The notes under the pieces: model-generated | What the model was told of the DNA's origin: nothing | Seen by the model: the letters and a program-made list of their open reading frames with translations, nothing else | Databases searched by the model: none | Made by a program: the position numbers and the translations under genes | NCBI RefSeq assembly: GCF_020034655.1 | Contig: NZ_JAIQDJ010000006.1 | Span: 48,963-112,962, forward strand | Length of the DNA: 64,000 bases | Direction: 5' to 3' | Source of the DNA: Thermomonas beijingensis | GTDB lineage: Bacteria; Pseudomonadota; Gammaproteobacteria; Xanthomonadales; Xanthomonadaceae | Shown: positions 1 through 9,264 of the stretch, piece by piece | How the letters are laid out: each line of letters opens with the position of its first letter | How positions within the stretch are numbered: the stretch's first letter is position 1

Positions 1-267
1 CCGGAATGCGCGCATGAGTGGATGCCCGCTGATGCGGGCGCCGATGACGCTGCCAACATCATCAAGGATGCGGTGGGCAATGTGTTGGCCGATGGCGATA
101 CCGTCACCGTGATCAAGGATCTGAAGGTGAAGGGCTCATCGCTGGTGGTGAAGGTGGGCACCAAGGTGCGCAATATTCGCTTGGTCGATGGTGATCACGA
201 CATCGACTGCAAGATTGATGGCATTGGCCAGATGGGGCTGAAGTCGGAGTTCGTGAAGAAGGCTTGA
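1..267 (+). CDS. PhnA/YjdM-like zinc-ribbon protein, 3' part only
   Basis: The reading frame is open at the left edge, so the 5' end lies outside the window. The first visible residues (P-E-C-A-H-E-W) look like the second Cys-x-x-Cys knuckle of the PhnA zinc ribbon. The rest is the conserved PhnA C-terminal domain, with motifs such as [15 protein letters not shown] and [10 protein letters not shown], ending in KSEFVKK. The family was named for alkylphosphonate uptake, but its members are small cytosolic proteins without a settled function. An ATG at 22 exists, but starting there would remove the zinc ribbon, so it is not the true start. The gene converges with the agaK-like gene 32 bp downstream. 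Confidence 0.85.
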   Translation, partial: PECAHEWMPADAGADDAANIIKDAVGNVLADGDTVTVIKDLKVKGSSLVVKVGTKVRNIRLVDGDHDIDCKIDGIGQMGLKSEFVKKA

Positions 268-299
268 GGCGTTCGGCATTCACCATTCGCCATGCCCGC

Positions 300-1232
300 T
301 TAGCGTGATGTCGCCAACCGCATCGCATACAGCGCCGCGCCCATCTCGGGGCTGTGCAGCGGTGGGCGCAGATCAAACCGTGTGCATGCACGATGCAGGG
401 CTGCGCGTAGCGGGGCAAGCAATAATTCGCCGGCATGAAACGCGCCGCCGGAGTACGACACCGACACGGGTTCCGATGGGGTAAACCCGAGTGCTGCGCA
501 CAGTGCGATCGCAATTTGCGCGAGCTCGTGGCCGGCGTCCTGGTAGATGCGTTGCGCGTGGGCATCGCCCGCCTGCGCAGCGTGCGCAACCAGTGGCGAC
601 AGGCATGCGATCTCGGTGCGCGACCCCACGCCTTCGCCATACACCTGCGCGCACAAGTCCAAGTCGCGGGTCAGTTTCAGGTAGTCATTCACGATGGTGT
701 GCAGCGGACCTTTCGGCAGTCGGCCATCACTCATTTTCGAGTACACATTCAGGCCGCGCACGGCGATCCAGTAGGCGCTGCCTTCATCGCCCAGCAGATC
801 GCCCCAGCCGCCGGCGCGTGCGCCATTGCCGAGGCGTTGGCCATAGCCCATCGAGCCGGTGCCGGCGATCAGGTTGATGCCATCTGCGCAGGCCAGTGAG
901 CCGGCCCAGCCGCAAATCATGTCGTTGTCGCAGTGGTAGCGGGCATGCCCAAGGATGCAGGCGGGCAAGGCTTCCAGCTGGCTGGCGATAGCCGCATTCT
1001 CGCCATACGCGGGGAGTCCAAAAAAAGCCCAGCTGATGTCGCTGGCGGCCACCCCGGCACGGGTCAAGACCTGTGCGATACCTGCTTCCAGCACATTGGC
1101 AGCGCCGTCCAGCCCCACTTGCGGGAAATAGGTGGTGCCCAGTTCGGCCCGCGCCAGCGGCACGGCGTTGGCATCCACCAGCAAGAAGCGGGTCTTGGTG
1201 CCGCCGCCATCGATGCCAAGGAAGCAGGCCAT
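300..1232 (-). CDS. agaK: BadF/BadG-type sugar kinase, probable N-acetylgalactosamine kinase
   Basis: A 310-residue protein of the ASKHA (BadF/BadG/BcrA/BcrD) ATPase family. The N-terminal phosphate-1 loop is FLGIDGGGTKT (about residues 4-14); a second glycine-rich stretch, GTGSMGYG, follows the INLIAGTGS segment near residue 125. Relatives phosphorylate N-acetylglucosamine or N-acetylgalactosamine at C6. It is the last gene of a minus-strand operon, 4 bp after the AgaS-like gene, which favours GalNAc as substrate. The substrate is inferred from context; GlcNAc kinase is the alternative. Confidence 0.8.
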   Translation of the reverse strand: MACFLGIDGGGTKTRFLLVDANAVPLARAELGTTYFPQVGLDGAANVLEAGIAQVLTRAGVAASDISWAFFGLPAYGENAAIASQLEALPACILGHARYHCDNDMICGWAGSLACADGINLIAGTGSMGYGQRLGNGARAGGWGDLLGDEGSAYWIAVRGLNVYSKMSDGRLPKGPLHTIVNDYLKLTRDLDLCAQVYGEGVGSRTEIACLSPLVAHAAQAGDAHAQRIYQDAGHELAQIAIALCAALGFTPSEPVSVSYSGGAFHAGELLLAPLRAALHRACTRFDLRPPLHSPEMGAALYAMRLATSR

Positions 1233-1236
1233 GCGC

Positions 1237-2397
1237 TTACGTCTCCAAGGAATACAGCCGCACGCCTTGCACCACCCGGTTCACCATCCCCTGCGGGTTG
1301 GGGTTGTCGGGCGATAGCCCCAGCGCACGCGACACCAGGAAGGCATACAGCTGGGCAATGGCGATGCAGGGAAACACCAGATCAATATCGGCGGTGTTTG
1401 CCGAGGCGGGAATCAGCAGGCTGTCTTGCGCGTGCGCATCACGCAGGTGTGTGCTGATTTCGATGACGCGTGCGGCCAGCCCATCGCGGCGCAATTCGTC
1501 GATCAGATCCAGATCGTATTGGCGGGTATAAGCCGCGTTGGAAACGAATACAAACACCAGTGTATTGGTGGTAATGAAGGTTTTGGGGCCATGCCGAAAC
1601 CCCAGCGGCGTGTCGTAGCAGGTGGCCACCGCGCCGTTGCTGAGTTCGCCCAATTTCAGTGCGGCCTCGCGTGCCAGCCCTTGCAGCACGCCGCTGCCCA
1701 AATACACCACGCGGTCGCAGGCCAATGCCACCAAGGCTTGCAGCGGGGCACGCGTACTGATCAGCGTGCCCGCGGTGGCCTCGGCCAAAGCGGTGTTGCG
1801 GGCATCCGATATCGGTGTGGGGCTGAGCGCGGCCAAGGTGGCAGACAACATGCAGCTGAAGCTGGATGTCATCGCAAAGCTGGCGTCGTGGGTGGCTTCG
1901 GGCAGCTGCAAGGTCATGGCCTGGCGTAGCTGGAGTTTGCCGAGTTTGCCTTCTGGATTGCAGGTGACAATCAGATGCCGCGCCACGTCTACCTGTTGTT
2001 CCACCAGCGTCACCGCAGCCAAGCTTTCCGGGCTGTTGCCCGAGCGCCCAAACGAGACCAGCAGTAGCGGTTGTGTCGCATCCAGATGGAGCTGCGGTGC
2101 GCTGACCAAATCGGTGGTGGCCACTGCGTCCACGCGGGCGGCCAATTGCCGGTCCAGCAGCGGTGCCAGTATCTGCCCGATATAGGCCGACGTACCGGCA
2201 CCGGCCAATATCACCCGTGCATCGGGGTTGTGGGTGATCGGCGCGCAGAAGGCATCCAGTTGCGCTTTCAGCGCCGCCACCAGCGCGTGGGTGGCTTCCA
2301 GCATGCGCGGCTGCTGGGCGATTTCGCGTGCCGTATGCAGCGCGCCGCTGGCCGCCAGCGTGGTGCGGTCGATGCCGAAGAAGTCATTGGCAGGCAT
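1237..2397 (-). CDS. agaS: AgaS-type SIS-domain sugar-phosphate deaminase/isomerase
   Basis: About 386 residues with two sugar isomerase (SIS) domains. The first carries ILAGAGTSAYIGQ, the second VVYLGSGVLQGLAREAALK and LGFRHGPKTF. This pattern fits AgaS, which converts galactosamine-6-phosphate to tagatose-6-phosphate plus ammonia, rather than the glutamine-dependent GlmS, because no amidotransferase domain is present. The gene overlaps the end of agaZ and precedes agaK by 4 bp, so the three are probably co-transcribed. An in-frame ATG at 2409 would add four residues; neither start has a clear Shine-Dalgarno sequence. Confidence 0.87.
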   Translation of the reverse strand: MPANDFFGIDRTTLAASGALHTAREIAQQPRMLEATHALVAALKAQLDAFCAPITHNPDARVILAGAGTSAYIGQILAPLLDRQLAARVDAVATTDLVSAPQLHLDATQPLLLVSFGRSGNSPESLAAVTLVEQQVDVARHLIVTCNPEGKLGKLQLRQAMTLQLPEATHDASFAMTSSFSCMLSATLAALSPTPISDARNTALAEATAGTLISTRAPLQALVALACDRVVYLGSGVLQGLAREAALKLGELSNGAVATCYDTPLGFRHGPKTFITTNTLVFVFVSNAAYTRQYDLDLIDELRRDGLAARVIEISTHLRDAHAQDSLLIPASANTADIDLVFPCIAIAQLYAFLVSRALGLSPDNPNPQGMVNRVVQGVRLYSLET

Positions 2398-3658
2398 GCA
2401 GGTAATCATCCAATACGGTGTCGATATGCGCCATCACCAGCGCGTCCGGGGTGTTGCTGATGCGGCCCTCGCGCAGGGCGAGCAGGGCATGTGGCAGGTA
2501 TTGCCCAATCAGTGCCAACGGCGGCGGGTTGCTGCGCAGCGTATCGAAGAGTTGCAAGCGGGCGCGCTCAATCGCCGTGTCTGGCCAGTAATAGCGGATG
2601 CGGTCACTGAGACTGTATTGCAGGTCGATGTGCAATTGCTCGCCTTGTGCGTGGTAGTAGCGCTGCCAGTACTTGGGTTCGGCGTGCAGGCGGGTGAGTG
2701 TGGTGGCACGCAGATGGGCGCGCTGTGTATCGGCAATCCACTCGCGCTCAATCGCATCCAGTGCCCACAAGGCTTCGCGCAAGGCAAAGGTCAGCCCGGG
2801 GCCTACTTTGAGAATGGCGAAGTGGTCACGCACCAGTGCCTGGAGCGCGGTGCGGGTTTGGTAGTCGGTGGAATGCGCTTCAAACACCATGCCCGGCTGG
2901 CGGGCAATCGCCGCGCTCAATGCCTGCGCGTTGGCGGGGGCATAGGCGATCACGTTGTGATGATCGAATTCCACGCCCGGCTGCACCACCGAGGCAATCA
3001 CCCGCATCCACGCAGCCTCCAGCCCGGCGGCAAGGAAGGCGGCGCGATGGGCTTGGATCGTCGCTAGTGCTGCGTCTGGCGTGGTGACGGCCAGCCCATC
3101 GATGGCTTCGGTGGCGCCACCAGGGACCGGCACTTCGGTGCCGATCACATACACCGGTGCCGGCCCACCCGCCTGCGGATAGGCCGCTTCTGCCGCCCGG
3201 CACAGGCGTACGGCGCGCTGCACGATGATGGCTTCGGGCAGTGGCGCGGGGTCGTCGGCGCAGGCCATCGAGCAATCCAGATGCAGCTTGCTGAACCCGG
3301 CGCGGGCATACCCCGCGATCATGGTCTCGGCCTTGGTCATCGCGACTTCGGCAGGCAGCGCTGTCCACGGGTTGGGGCCAAGGTGGTCGCCACCCAGCAG
3401 GATGCGTGCGGGATCAAACCCCACCTTGCGCGCAATGCCATGCACAAAGCGCACGAAATCAGCCGGGGTCATGCCGGTGTAGCCGCCGTCCTGGTTGACC
3501 TGGTTGCAGGTGGCTTCAAACAGCACAAACGGCAGGTCATGGCACCGGGCATGGCGCAACGCAGCCTCGATCACCAGTGGATGTGCCGAGCAGATTGACG
3601 TCACACCACAGGTGATGCCTTGTTGGTGGCGTGCAATCAGTGATTGCAAGGGGTGCAT
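2384..3658 (-). CDS. agaZ: AgaZ/GatZ/KbaZ-family tagatose-phosphate protein
   Basis: A 424-residue TIM-barrel protein of the GatZ/KbaZ family (visible blocks: GVTSICSAHPLVIEAAL, FEATCNQVNQDGGYTGM, LGGDHLGPNPW, HLDCSM). Enteric members are annotated as the non-catalytic subunit of class II tagatose-1,6-bisphosphate aldolase, while some comparative work treats AgaZ as a tagatose-6-phosphate kinase; the sequence cannot decide. No catalytic AgaY/KbaY partner is in the window. The start is supported by a GGAGGG Shine-Dalgarno 7 nt upstream. It is the first gene of the operon and overlaps agaS, so translational coupling is likely. The TTTCG-box array upstream suggests AgaR-type control. Confidence 0.88.
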   Translation of the reverse strand: MHPLQSLIARHQQGITCGVTSICSAHPLVIEAALRHARCHDLPFVLFEATCNQVNQDGGYTGMTPADFVRFVHGIARKVGFDPARILLGGDHLGPNPWTALPAEVAMTKAETMIAGYARAGFSKLHLDCSMACADDPAPLPEAIIVQRAVRLCRAAEAAYPQAGGPAPVYVIGTEVPVPGGATEAIDGLAVTTPDAALATIQAHRAAFLAAGLEAAWMRVIASVVQPGVEFDHHNVIAYAPANAQALSAAIARQPGMVFEAHSTDYQTRTALQALVRDHFAILKVGPGLTFALREALWALDAIEREWIADTQRAHLRATTLTRLHAEPKYWQRYYHAQGEQLHIDLQYSLSDRIRYYWPDTAIERARLQLFDTLRSNPPPLALIGQYLPHALLALREGRISNTPDALVMAHIDTVLDDYLHACQ

Positions 3659-3708
3659 GACCGCCCTCCGGGAAAGTGGGCAGTGTGCCGTAGGAGACCG
3701 CGAAACGC

Positions 3709-3750
3709 AATATAAAATGTTTCGTTTTATTTCGAAAACATTTCGAATTG
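3709..3750 (-). promoter_or_regulatory. agaZSK promoter with TTTCG boxes, candidate AgaR operator
   Basis: Three TTTCG boxes begin at 3720, 3730 and 3741 on the plus strand, spaced 10 and 11 bp, one helical turn. The core TTTCGTTTTATTTC resembles the TTTC-rich tandem repeats bound by DeoR-family AgaR in enterobacteria. On the minus strand a TATATT -10 candidate lies around 3709-3714, so a protein bound to the boxes would cover the -35 to spacer region of agaZ. Repeats are seen directly; binding is inferred. Confidence 0.55.
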
Positions 3751-3806
3751 TTGAGCTAACCCTGAGATCTTATTGGCTTTGCCCGCCAATCGGAAACAGC
3801 GTGCGG

Positions 3807-4322
3807 CTACACCACCAGTGCTGCCCGCAACGGGGGGCCGTTCCAGCGGCTGCGGCCGTTGAGGAAGGCTAATTCCATAAGCACGCTCGCACCGACAATC
3901 TCGGCGCCCAACCGCTGCGCCAGCACTTGCGCGGCCAACAGGGTGCCACCGGTGGCCAGCACATCATCCACCAGCAATACACGCGTGCCGGGGGCGACCG
4001 CATCGGCTTGCACCTGCAGAACATCGTTGCCATATTCCAGCGCATAGCGGGCTTCCAGCACCGGACCCGGCAATTTGCCGGGTTTGCGCAGCGGGACGAG
4101 GCCGGCCCCCAGCGTGCGCGCCAGCGGCGCACCAAACAGAAAGCCGCGTGATTCAATCGCCAAAACGGCATCGATGCGGGCATCGCGCCACGGCGCGGCC
4201 AGCGTATCAATTGCCGCCGCGAATGCCTCGGCATCGGCCAGCATCGGCATGATGTCCTTGAACGCGATCCCGGGCTTGGGGAAATCGGGGATGGTGCGGA
4301 TCCGTGCGGTCCAGTCGGTCAT
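3807..4322 (-). CDS. apt: adenine phosphoribosyltransferase
   Basis: A 171-residue type I phosphoribosyltransferase that salvages adenine to AMP using PRPP. It starts with the family's N-terminal pattern ([17 protein letters not shown]) and has the PRPP-binding loop [13 protein letters not shown] near residues 117-129. Length is normal for Apt. It lies between the agaZ promoter region and the ald terminator on the same strand, so it is likely its own unit, started within the roughly 70 bp after the ald terminator. Confidence 0.95.
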   Translation of the reverse strand: MTDWTARIRTIPDFPKPGIAFKDIMPMLADAEAFAAAIDTLAAPWRDARIDAVLAIESRGFLFGAPLARTLGAGLVPLRKPGKLPGPVLEARYALEYGNDVLQVQADAVAPGTRVLLVDDVLATGGTLLAAQVLAQRLGAEIVGASVLMELAFLNGRSRWNGPPLRAALVV

Positions 4323-4390
4323 GGGCGAGGGATGGGTGAGGGATGGAAGAAAACGCCATCATGCCGCGTTCTACGGGTGTGGGTGAATGT

Positions 4391-4422
4391 GCAAAAAAAA
4401 AGGGGATGGCAAGGCCATCCCC
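4391..4422 (-). terminator. rho-independent terminator of ald
   Basis: Read on the minus strand, a perfect 9-bp stem (GGGGATGGC with GCCATCCCC, plus-strand arms 4402-4410 and 4414-4422) with a 3-nt loop is followed by a run of nine U (plus-strand A run 4393-4401). It lies 54 bp after the ald stop codon and upstream of apt, separating the two genes. Confidence 0.9.
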
Positions 4423-4475
4423 GAAAGTGGGGGAAGAATGCATGACTGCTGCTTCACCCAGGGGTTGGTGATGCC

Positions 4476-5594
4476 TTACAGGCCCAGTACGCTTTCCGCG
4501 CTGGTGTAGGTCAGGCCGTGCACTTGGGCCACCGGCGCGCAGGTGAGTTTGCCGGCGCACACGTTCAAGCCGTTGCGTAAGTGCGTATCGTCGATCAGTG
4601 CCTGTTTCCAGCCCTTGTTGGCCAGCGCCAGGGTGAACGGCAAGGTGGCATTGTTGAGCGCGAAGGTCGATGTGCGCGCCACGGCGCCGGGCATGTTGGC
4701 CACGCAGTAATGCACGATGCCATCCACCACATAGGTGGGGTCGGCATGGGTGGTGGCGTGCGAGGTTTCGGTGCAGCCGCCTTGGTCGATCGCCACGTCC
4801 ACAATCACCGCGCCCGGTTTCATCAGCTTGAGCATGTCGCGGGTAATGAGTTTGGGCGCGGCAGCGCCCGGGATCAGCACGGTGCCGATCACCAGATCCG
4901 CACGGCGCAGCAACTCTTCAATCGCGGCGCGGGTGGAATAGACCGTGGTAATCGCCGGCCCAAACTGGCTGGACAAACGTTTCAGCGCATCGTTGGAGCG
5001 ATCGACCACGGTTACTTGCGCGCCCATGCCCACGGCAATGGTGGCGGCGTGGGTGCCGGACACGCCGCCACCCAGAATCACCACTTCGGCCGCAGGCACA
5101 CCGGGCACACCGCCCAGCAGCACGCCACGCCCGCCTTGTGCTTTCTCCAGCGCATGCGCGCCCACTTGCGGGGCCAGCCGGCCGGCCACTTCCGACATCG
5201 GGGTGAGCAGGGGCAGCGAGCCATTGACGGCGGTGACGGTTTCATAGGCAATGCAGACTGCGCCGGAGTCGATCAGGTCCTTGGTTTGCGGCGCATCGGG
5301 AGCCAGATGCAAATAGGTGAACAGGATCTGGCCGGGACGCAGCTTCTTGCGCTCGTCGGCCTGCGGCTCCTTGACCTTCACGATCATGTCGGCGCTGGCA
5401 AAGATTTCATCCGCAGTGTTCAGCAAAGTGGCGCCGGCGGCGATGTAGTCCTCGTCGGACAAGCCCGCGCCCAGACCGGCACCCGTTTGCACCACCACCT
5501 CATGGCCGTGGTGAATCAGCTCATGCACCGACGTGGGGATCAGGCCTACGCGATATTCGTGGTTCTTGATTTCCTTGGGGACGCCGATACGCAT
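4476..5594 (-). CDS. ald: alanine dehydrogenase
   Basis: A 372-residue NAD-dependent L-alanine dehydrogenase, which interconverts L-alanine and pyruvate plus ammonia. Visible features: N-terminal [18 protein letters not shown], the VKVKEP and TYLHLA substrate-site segments, and the Rossmann motif [14 protein letters not shown] longer in-frame start at 5690 adds 32 residues that do not look like the family, so the ATG at 5594, which gives the usual family length, is preferred. It is divergent from an Lrp/AsnC regulator that probably controls it, and ends at a strong terminator. Confidence 0.95.
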   Translation of the reverse strand: MRIGVPKEIKNHEYRVGLIPTSVHELIHHGHEVVVQTGAGLGAGLSDEDYIAAGATLLNTADEIFASADMIVKVKEPQADERKKLRPGQILFTYLHLAPDAPQTKDLIDSGAVCIAYETVTAVNGSLPLLTPMSEVAGRLAPQVGAHALEKAQGGRGVLLGGVPGVPAAEVVILGGGVSGTHAATIAVGMGAQVTVVDRSNDALKRLSSQFGPAITTVYSTRAAIEELLRRADLVIGTVLIPGAAAPKLITRDMLKLMKPGAVIVDVAIDQGGCTETSHATTHADPTYVVDGIVHYCVANMPGAVARTSTFALNNATLPFTLALANKGWKQALIDDTHLRNGLNVCAGKLTCAPVAQVHGLTYTSAESVLGL

Positions 5595-5703
5595 GCGGGT
5601 ATTCCTTGGCTGGGCGATGCCAGCTGTCCCGGCACCGGAAGGGACGCAGTATGCGCTTCGAAACGCGCATTCTGTCGCCAATTTCGCCATGATTAACGGC
5701 TAA

Positions 5704-5724
5704 TATTGGAGTGATATTTCAATA
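5704..5724. promoter_or_regulatory. candidate Lrp-type operator between ald and its regulator
   Basis: An imperfect inverted repeat, TATTG-N11-CAATA, in an AT-rich patch 14 bp before the regulator's start codon. Five outer base pairs match perfectly and two inner positions also match. Lrp/AsnC proteins commonly bind such AT-rich imperfect palindromes in divergent regions. Binding is inferred. Confidence 0.45.
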
Positions 5725-5737
5725 ATCAAACAAGTAA

Positions 5738-6220
5738 ATGAATAAAATTCGACCCATTGGCATCGTCTTGGATGAGCGTGACCGTGCCATCCTGCGGTTG
5801 CTGCAAGACGACGGCCGGCTGAGCAATCTGGAGCTGGCCCAACGCATCAATCTGTCGCCCTCGGCCTGCCTGCGCCGGGTCAAGTTGCTGGAAGACTCGG
5901 GGCTGGTGGCGCGCTATGTGATGTTGCTGGACGAAGATCAGGCCGGCTTGCCCGGCACCGCCTTCGTCCTGGTGACGCTGGACCAGCAGGGGCGCGGCGC
6001 GCTGGATGCATTCGAAAGCGCCATCCACGACCATCCGGAAGTGACCGAATGCTGCCTGCTGGCCGGCACTGCCGACTACATGGTGCGGGTGGTGTATGCC
6101 GATGCCGCCGACTTCGAACGCATCCATACCGATGTGTTGACCCAGTTGCCCGGCGTCACCCGTGTGCAGACCACGCTGGCGCTGCGCACGGTCAAGCGCA
6201 CCACCGCACTGCCGGTGTAA
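5738..6220 (+). CDS. Lrp/AsnC-family transcriptional regulator
   Basis: A 160-residue protein. The N-terminal winged helix-turn-helix (about residues 13-60) reads LDERDRAILRLLQDDGRLSNLELAQRI, then LSPSACLRRVKLLEDSG. A C-terminal RAM/AsnC effector domain follows (VTLDQQGRGALDAFE and VTECCLLAGTADYMVRV). It is divergently arranged with ald, the classical setting of a local alanine-responsive activator (AldR/BkdR type). The gene name is not certain. Confidence 0.9.
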   Translation: MNKIRPIGIVLDERDRAILRLLQDDGRLSNLELAQRINLSPSACLRRVKLLEDSGLVARYVMLLDEDQAGLPGTAFVLVTLDQQGRGALDAFESAIHDHPEVTECCLLAGTADYMVRVVYADAADFERIHTDVLTQLPGVTRVQTTLALRTVKRTTALPV

Positions 6221-6240
6221 ATACGCAGGCTGATTACACT

Positions 6241-7005
6241 ATGCAGATGAAGAGCACACACGGCGGTATCGCGCTGGTCGGTTTCGATGCCGACGACACC
6301 CTTTGGCGCAGCCAGGATTATTTTGACGAAGCGCAGCAGCGGTTTGAAAGCATCGTTGCCGCTTACGTCGATCTGGCCGATGTGGGCCAGCGTCTATACC
6401 AATACGAATCACGCAACATCGCGTTCTTCGGCTATGGCGTGAAAGGCATGGCGCTGTCGATGATCGAAGCCGCCATCGACATCACCGGGGCCCGTATTCA
6501 CGCCGCTGATATTGGCCGCATCATCCACTTGGCCAAAGAACTGCTGCAACATCCGGTGGAGTTGCTGCCCGGCGTGCGCGATGCGGTGGCGGCGGTGGCC
6601 ACGCAGCACCCGGTGGTCTTGATCACCAAGGGTGATTTATTCCATCAGGAAGCCAAAGTACGCGATAGCGGGCTGTCGGATTTGTTCCGTCGCATCGAGG
6701 TGGTCAGCGAAAAAGACCCGGCAACTTATGCACGCTTGCTTGCGGAGTTTGGTATTGATGCAGCGCAATTTTTGATGGTGGGAAATTCGCTGCGTTCGGA
6801 TATCGCGCCGGTGTTGGAACTTGGTGGCTGGGGCGTGCATGTGCCGTATCACACCACCTGGGCGCACGAAGCCGAGGCCACGCTGACGCATGGTCAAGGA
6901 CGCATGCGCACGTTGGCTTCACTGTCCGATTTGCCCCCCACCTTGCACGAGCTGGAGATCCAGTCGCGCTTGCAACTTGCACCCCAAGGAGAATGGATCG
7001 CATGA
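6241..7005 (+). CDS. HAD-superfamily hydrolase
   Basis: A 254-residue haloacid dehalogenase-like phosphatase. Motif I is FDADDTLW (nucleophile Asp in D-x-D), motif II is the VLITKG segment, and the C-terminal motif is FLMVGNSLRSDIAPV. The frame is open far upstream, but the extra residues overlap the Lrp gene and are low-complexity, so the ATG at 6241 is chosen; ATG 6247 is also possible. The stop overlaps the next gene's start as ATGA, so the SDR is translationally coupled. The substrate is unknown. Confidence 0.85.
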   Translation: MQMKSTHGGIALVGFDADDTLWRSQDYFDEAQQRFESIVAAYVDLADVGQRLYQYESRNIAFFGYGVKGMALSMIEAAIDITGARIHAADIGRIIHLAKELLQHPVELLPGVRDAVAAVATQHPVVLITKGDLFHQEAKVRDSGLSDLFRRIEVVSEKDPATYARLLAEFGIDAAQFLMVGNSLRSDIAPVLELGGWGVHVPYHTTWAHEAEATLTHGQGRMRTLASLSDLPPTLHELEIQSRLQLAPQGEWIA

Positions 7006-7886
7006 CCTCACCCATCAACCTCAGTGGCCGCGTGGCCATCGTCACCGGCGCCGGCGGCGGCTTGGGCCGCGCGCATGCGCTGCTGTTGGCCAGCCGTGGG
7101 GCGCAGGTCATCGTCAATGATTTGGGCGATGCTGCCGATGCGGTGGTGGCTGAAATCACGCTGGCCGGCGGCAAGGCGCGGGCGGCGACATGTTCGGTGG
7201 CCGATGCCGATGCGGTGCAAGCGATGGTCGATGCGGCGCTAGCCGAGTTTGGTCGTATCGATATTCTGGTCAACAACGCCGGCATCCTGCGCGACAAAAG
7301 TTTCGCCAAGATGGACTTGGCCGACTTTCAGTTGGTGCTCAACGTGCATTTGATGGGGGCGGCCAACTGCACCCGCGCGGTGTGGAATACGATGCGCGAG
7401 CAACAGTACGGCCGCATTGTGATGACCACCTCGTGCAGCGGATTATTCGGCAATTTTGGCCAGGCCAATTACGCAGCCGCGAAGATGGGTTTGGTGGGCT
7501 TGATGCAGACCTTGGGCATCGAAGGCGCCAAGCACGACATCCGAGTCAACTGTCTGGCCCCCACCGGTGCTACACGGATGATGGAAGGCATCTTGCCGCC
7601 AGAACAATTATCCAAATTCAAACCCGAGTTGGTCAGTCCTGCGGTGCTGGCGCTCGTCAGCGAGCAAGCCCCCAATCGTGCCATCCTCAGCGCCGGCGCG
7701 GGCAGCTTCGAGCTGGTGCAGCTGACGATGACGCAAGGCATTGCATTGGGCGAATCTGCCACTGCCGAAGATATCTTGCAGCAGTGGAATGCGTTGAGCA
7801 GCCGCGATCAGGATTTCGCCCCCACCCAGGGGTTTGACCAGGCGCGGCATGAGTTGCACAAGGGTGGGTTTCATTTCGAGGCGTGA
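7002..7886 (+). CDS. SDR-family oxidoreductase
   Basis: A 294-residue short-chain dehydrogenase/reductase. It has the NAD(P) motif TGAGGGLG near residue 15, NNAG near residue 91 and the catalytic Ser, then Y-x-x-x-K (YAAAKMG) near residues 157-161. The overall pattern is like bacterial and peroxisomal multifunctional-enzyme 3-hydroxyacyl-CoA dehydrogenases, which suggests an acyl-CoA substrate. The ATG at 7002 is preferred over 6993 because the AAGGAG at 6986-6991 sits 10 nt before 7002 but only 1 nt before 6993. It overlaps the HAD stop by ATGA. Confidence 0.87.
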   Translation: MTSPINLSGRVAIVTGAGGGLGRAHALLLASRGAQVIVNDLGDAADAVVAEITLAGGKARAATCSVADADAVQAMVDAALAEFGRIDILVNNAGILRDKSFAKMDLADFQLVLNVHLMGAANCTRAVWNTMREQQYGRIVMTTSCSGLFGNFGQANYAAAKMGLVGLMQTLGIEGAKHDIRVNCLAPTGATRMMEGILPPEQLSKFKPELVSPAVLALVSEQAPNRAILSAGAGSFELVQLTMTQGIALGESATAEDILQQWNALSSRDQDFAPTQGFDQARHELHKGGFHFEA

Positions 7887-8027
7887 CACTCTGGCGTTTT
7901 GCCTGAGCCATGGGGAGCCGTAGCGGGCTGTCTTCTGAAGCGAGATAAAGAAGGAGGCAGTGGCGACAAGGCCACTGTCGGGTGACATTCGCGAAGGGAG
8001 ATCGCCCGCTGCGGCTAGCGCGATAGT

Positions 8028-9224
8028 TCAGCCTTGCGGCACTCGCACCCAGCCTTCCATCAATACCCGTGCGGAGCGCGACATCACGGCGCGTGTCACC
8101 TGCCATACGCCATCCACCTGCGCGACCGACGCGCCCACGCGCAACGTGCCGGACGGATGGCCAAAGCGCACCGCGTCGCGTACGCCGCCACCGGCGGCCA
8201 GGTTCACCAGCGTGCCCGGCACCGCGGCGGCGGTGGCAATGGCGACCGAGGCGGTGCCCATCATCGCGTGGTGCAATTTGCCCATCGACAGCGCGCGTAC
8301 ATTGAGGTCGATGGCGTCGGCGGCGATGGGTTTGCCGCTGGAGGAAACATAGGCCTTCGGTGGCGCGACCAAGGCCACTTTCGGCGTGTGCTGGCGCGTT
8401 GCCGCTTCCTCCGGCGTGTTGATCAGGCGCATGCGCAGCGCTCCGGCGATGCGGATCGCTTCCAGTTTTGCCAATGCGGCCTTGTCGTCATTGATTGTCG
8501 GCTGCAACTCGGTACCGTCATAGCCAAGGTCTTCGGCATTGACGAACACGCTGGGAATGCCGGCGGTGATCAGGGTGGCCTTGAATGTGCCGACACCCGG
8601 CACGTCGAGTTCATCGACCAAGTTGCCGGTAGGAAACATCGAGCCGCCATCGCCGTCATCGTCGGAGGGATCCAGAAATTCCAGCACGATTTCAGCAGCC
8701 GGGAAGGTCACGCCATCCACCTCGAAATCCCCGGTTTCCTGCACCTGCCCATTCGTTACCGGGACATGCGCAAGAATGGTTTTGCCGATATTGGCCTGCC
8801 AGATGCGCACCGTGACCGTGCCGTCCTGCGGGATGCGCTCGCCGGGAATGAAGCCGTTGGCGATCGCGAACGGGCCGACCGCGGTGGACAGGTTGCCGCA
8901 GTTGCCTGACCAGTCCACGAATGCGGTGTCGATGCTGACCTGCCCGTAGAGATAATCGACGTCGTGATCCGGTACCGACGCCGGCGCGATGATCACGCAT
9001 TTGGATGTGCTGGAAGTTGCGCCGCCCATGCCATCGGTGTGCTTGCCATACGGGTCGGGCGAGCCGATCACCCGCAGCAGCAGCGCATCGCGCGCCGGGC
9101 CGGGCACCTGCGCGGCTTCCGGCAGGTCGTCGCGCCTGAAGAACACGCCCTTGGACGTGCCGCCGCGCATGTAGGTGGCGGGGAGTTTCAGCTGTGGAGC
9201 GTGGTGTTTGGTTTGCTCAGGCAT
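8028..9224 (-). CDS. prpF: 2-methylaconitate cis-trans isomerase PrpF
   Basis: A 398-residue PrpF-family protein (YMRGGTSKGVFF, GSPDPYGKHTDGMGGATSSTSK, DWSGNCGNLS). It works with AcnD in the propionate (2-methylcitrate) cycle: AcnD dehydrates 2-methylcitrate and PrpF isomerises the product for aconitase. The start at 9224 is used because the frame's extension to 9359 overlaps acnD and does not resemble the family. It sits 40 bp after acnD in the same operon. prpB, prpC and prpR are not nearby. Confidence 0.93.
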   Translation of the reverse strand: MPEQTKHHAPQLKLPATYMRGGTSKGVFFRRDDLPEAAQVPGPARDALLLRVIGSPDPYGKHTDGMGGATSSTSKCVIIAPASVPDHDVDYLYGQVSIDTAFVDWSGNCGNLSTAVGPFAIANGFIPGERIPQDGTVTVRIWQANIGKTILAHVPVTNGQVQETGDFEVDGVTFPAAEIVLEFLDPSDDDGDGGSMFPTGNLVDELDVPGVGTFKATLITAGIPSVFVNAEDLGYDGTELQPTINDDKAALAKLEAIRIAGALRMRLINTPEEAATRQHTPKVALVAPPKAYVSSSGKPIAADAIDLNVRALSMGKLHHAMMGTASVAIATAAAVPGTLVNLAAGGGVRDAVRFGHPSGTLRVGASVAQVDGVWQVTRAVMSRSARVLMEGWVRVPQG

Positions 9225-9264
9225 TGCAAATTCCCCTGCAGAAGGTAGCGCAGCGACGTGGTCG

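Noticed and set aside
7958..7977. CAGTGGC/GCCACTG hairpin between the SDR and prpF stops
   Set aside because: A 7-bp stem without a T run; too weak to call a terminator.
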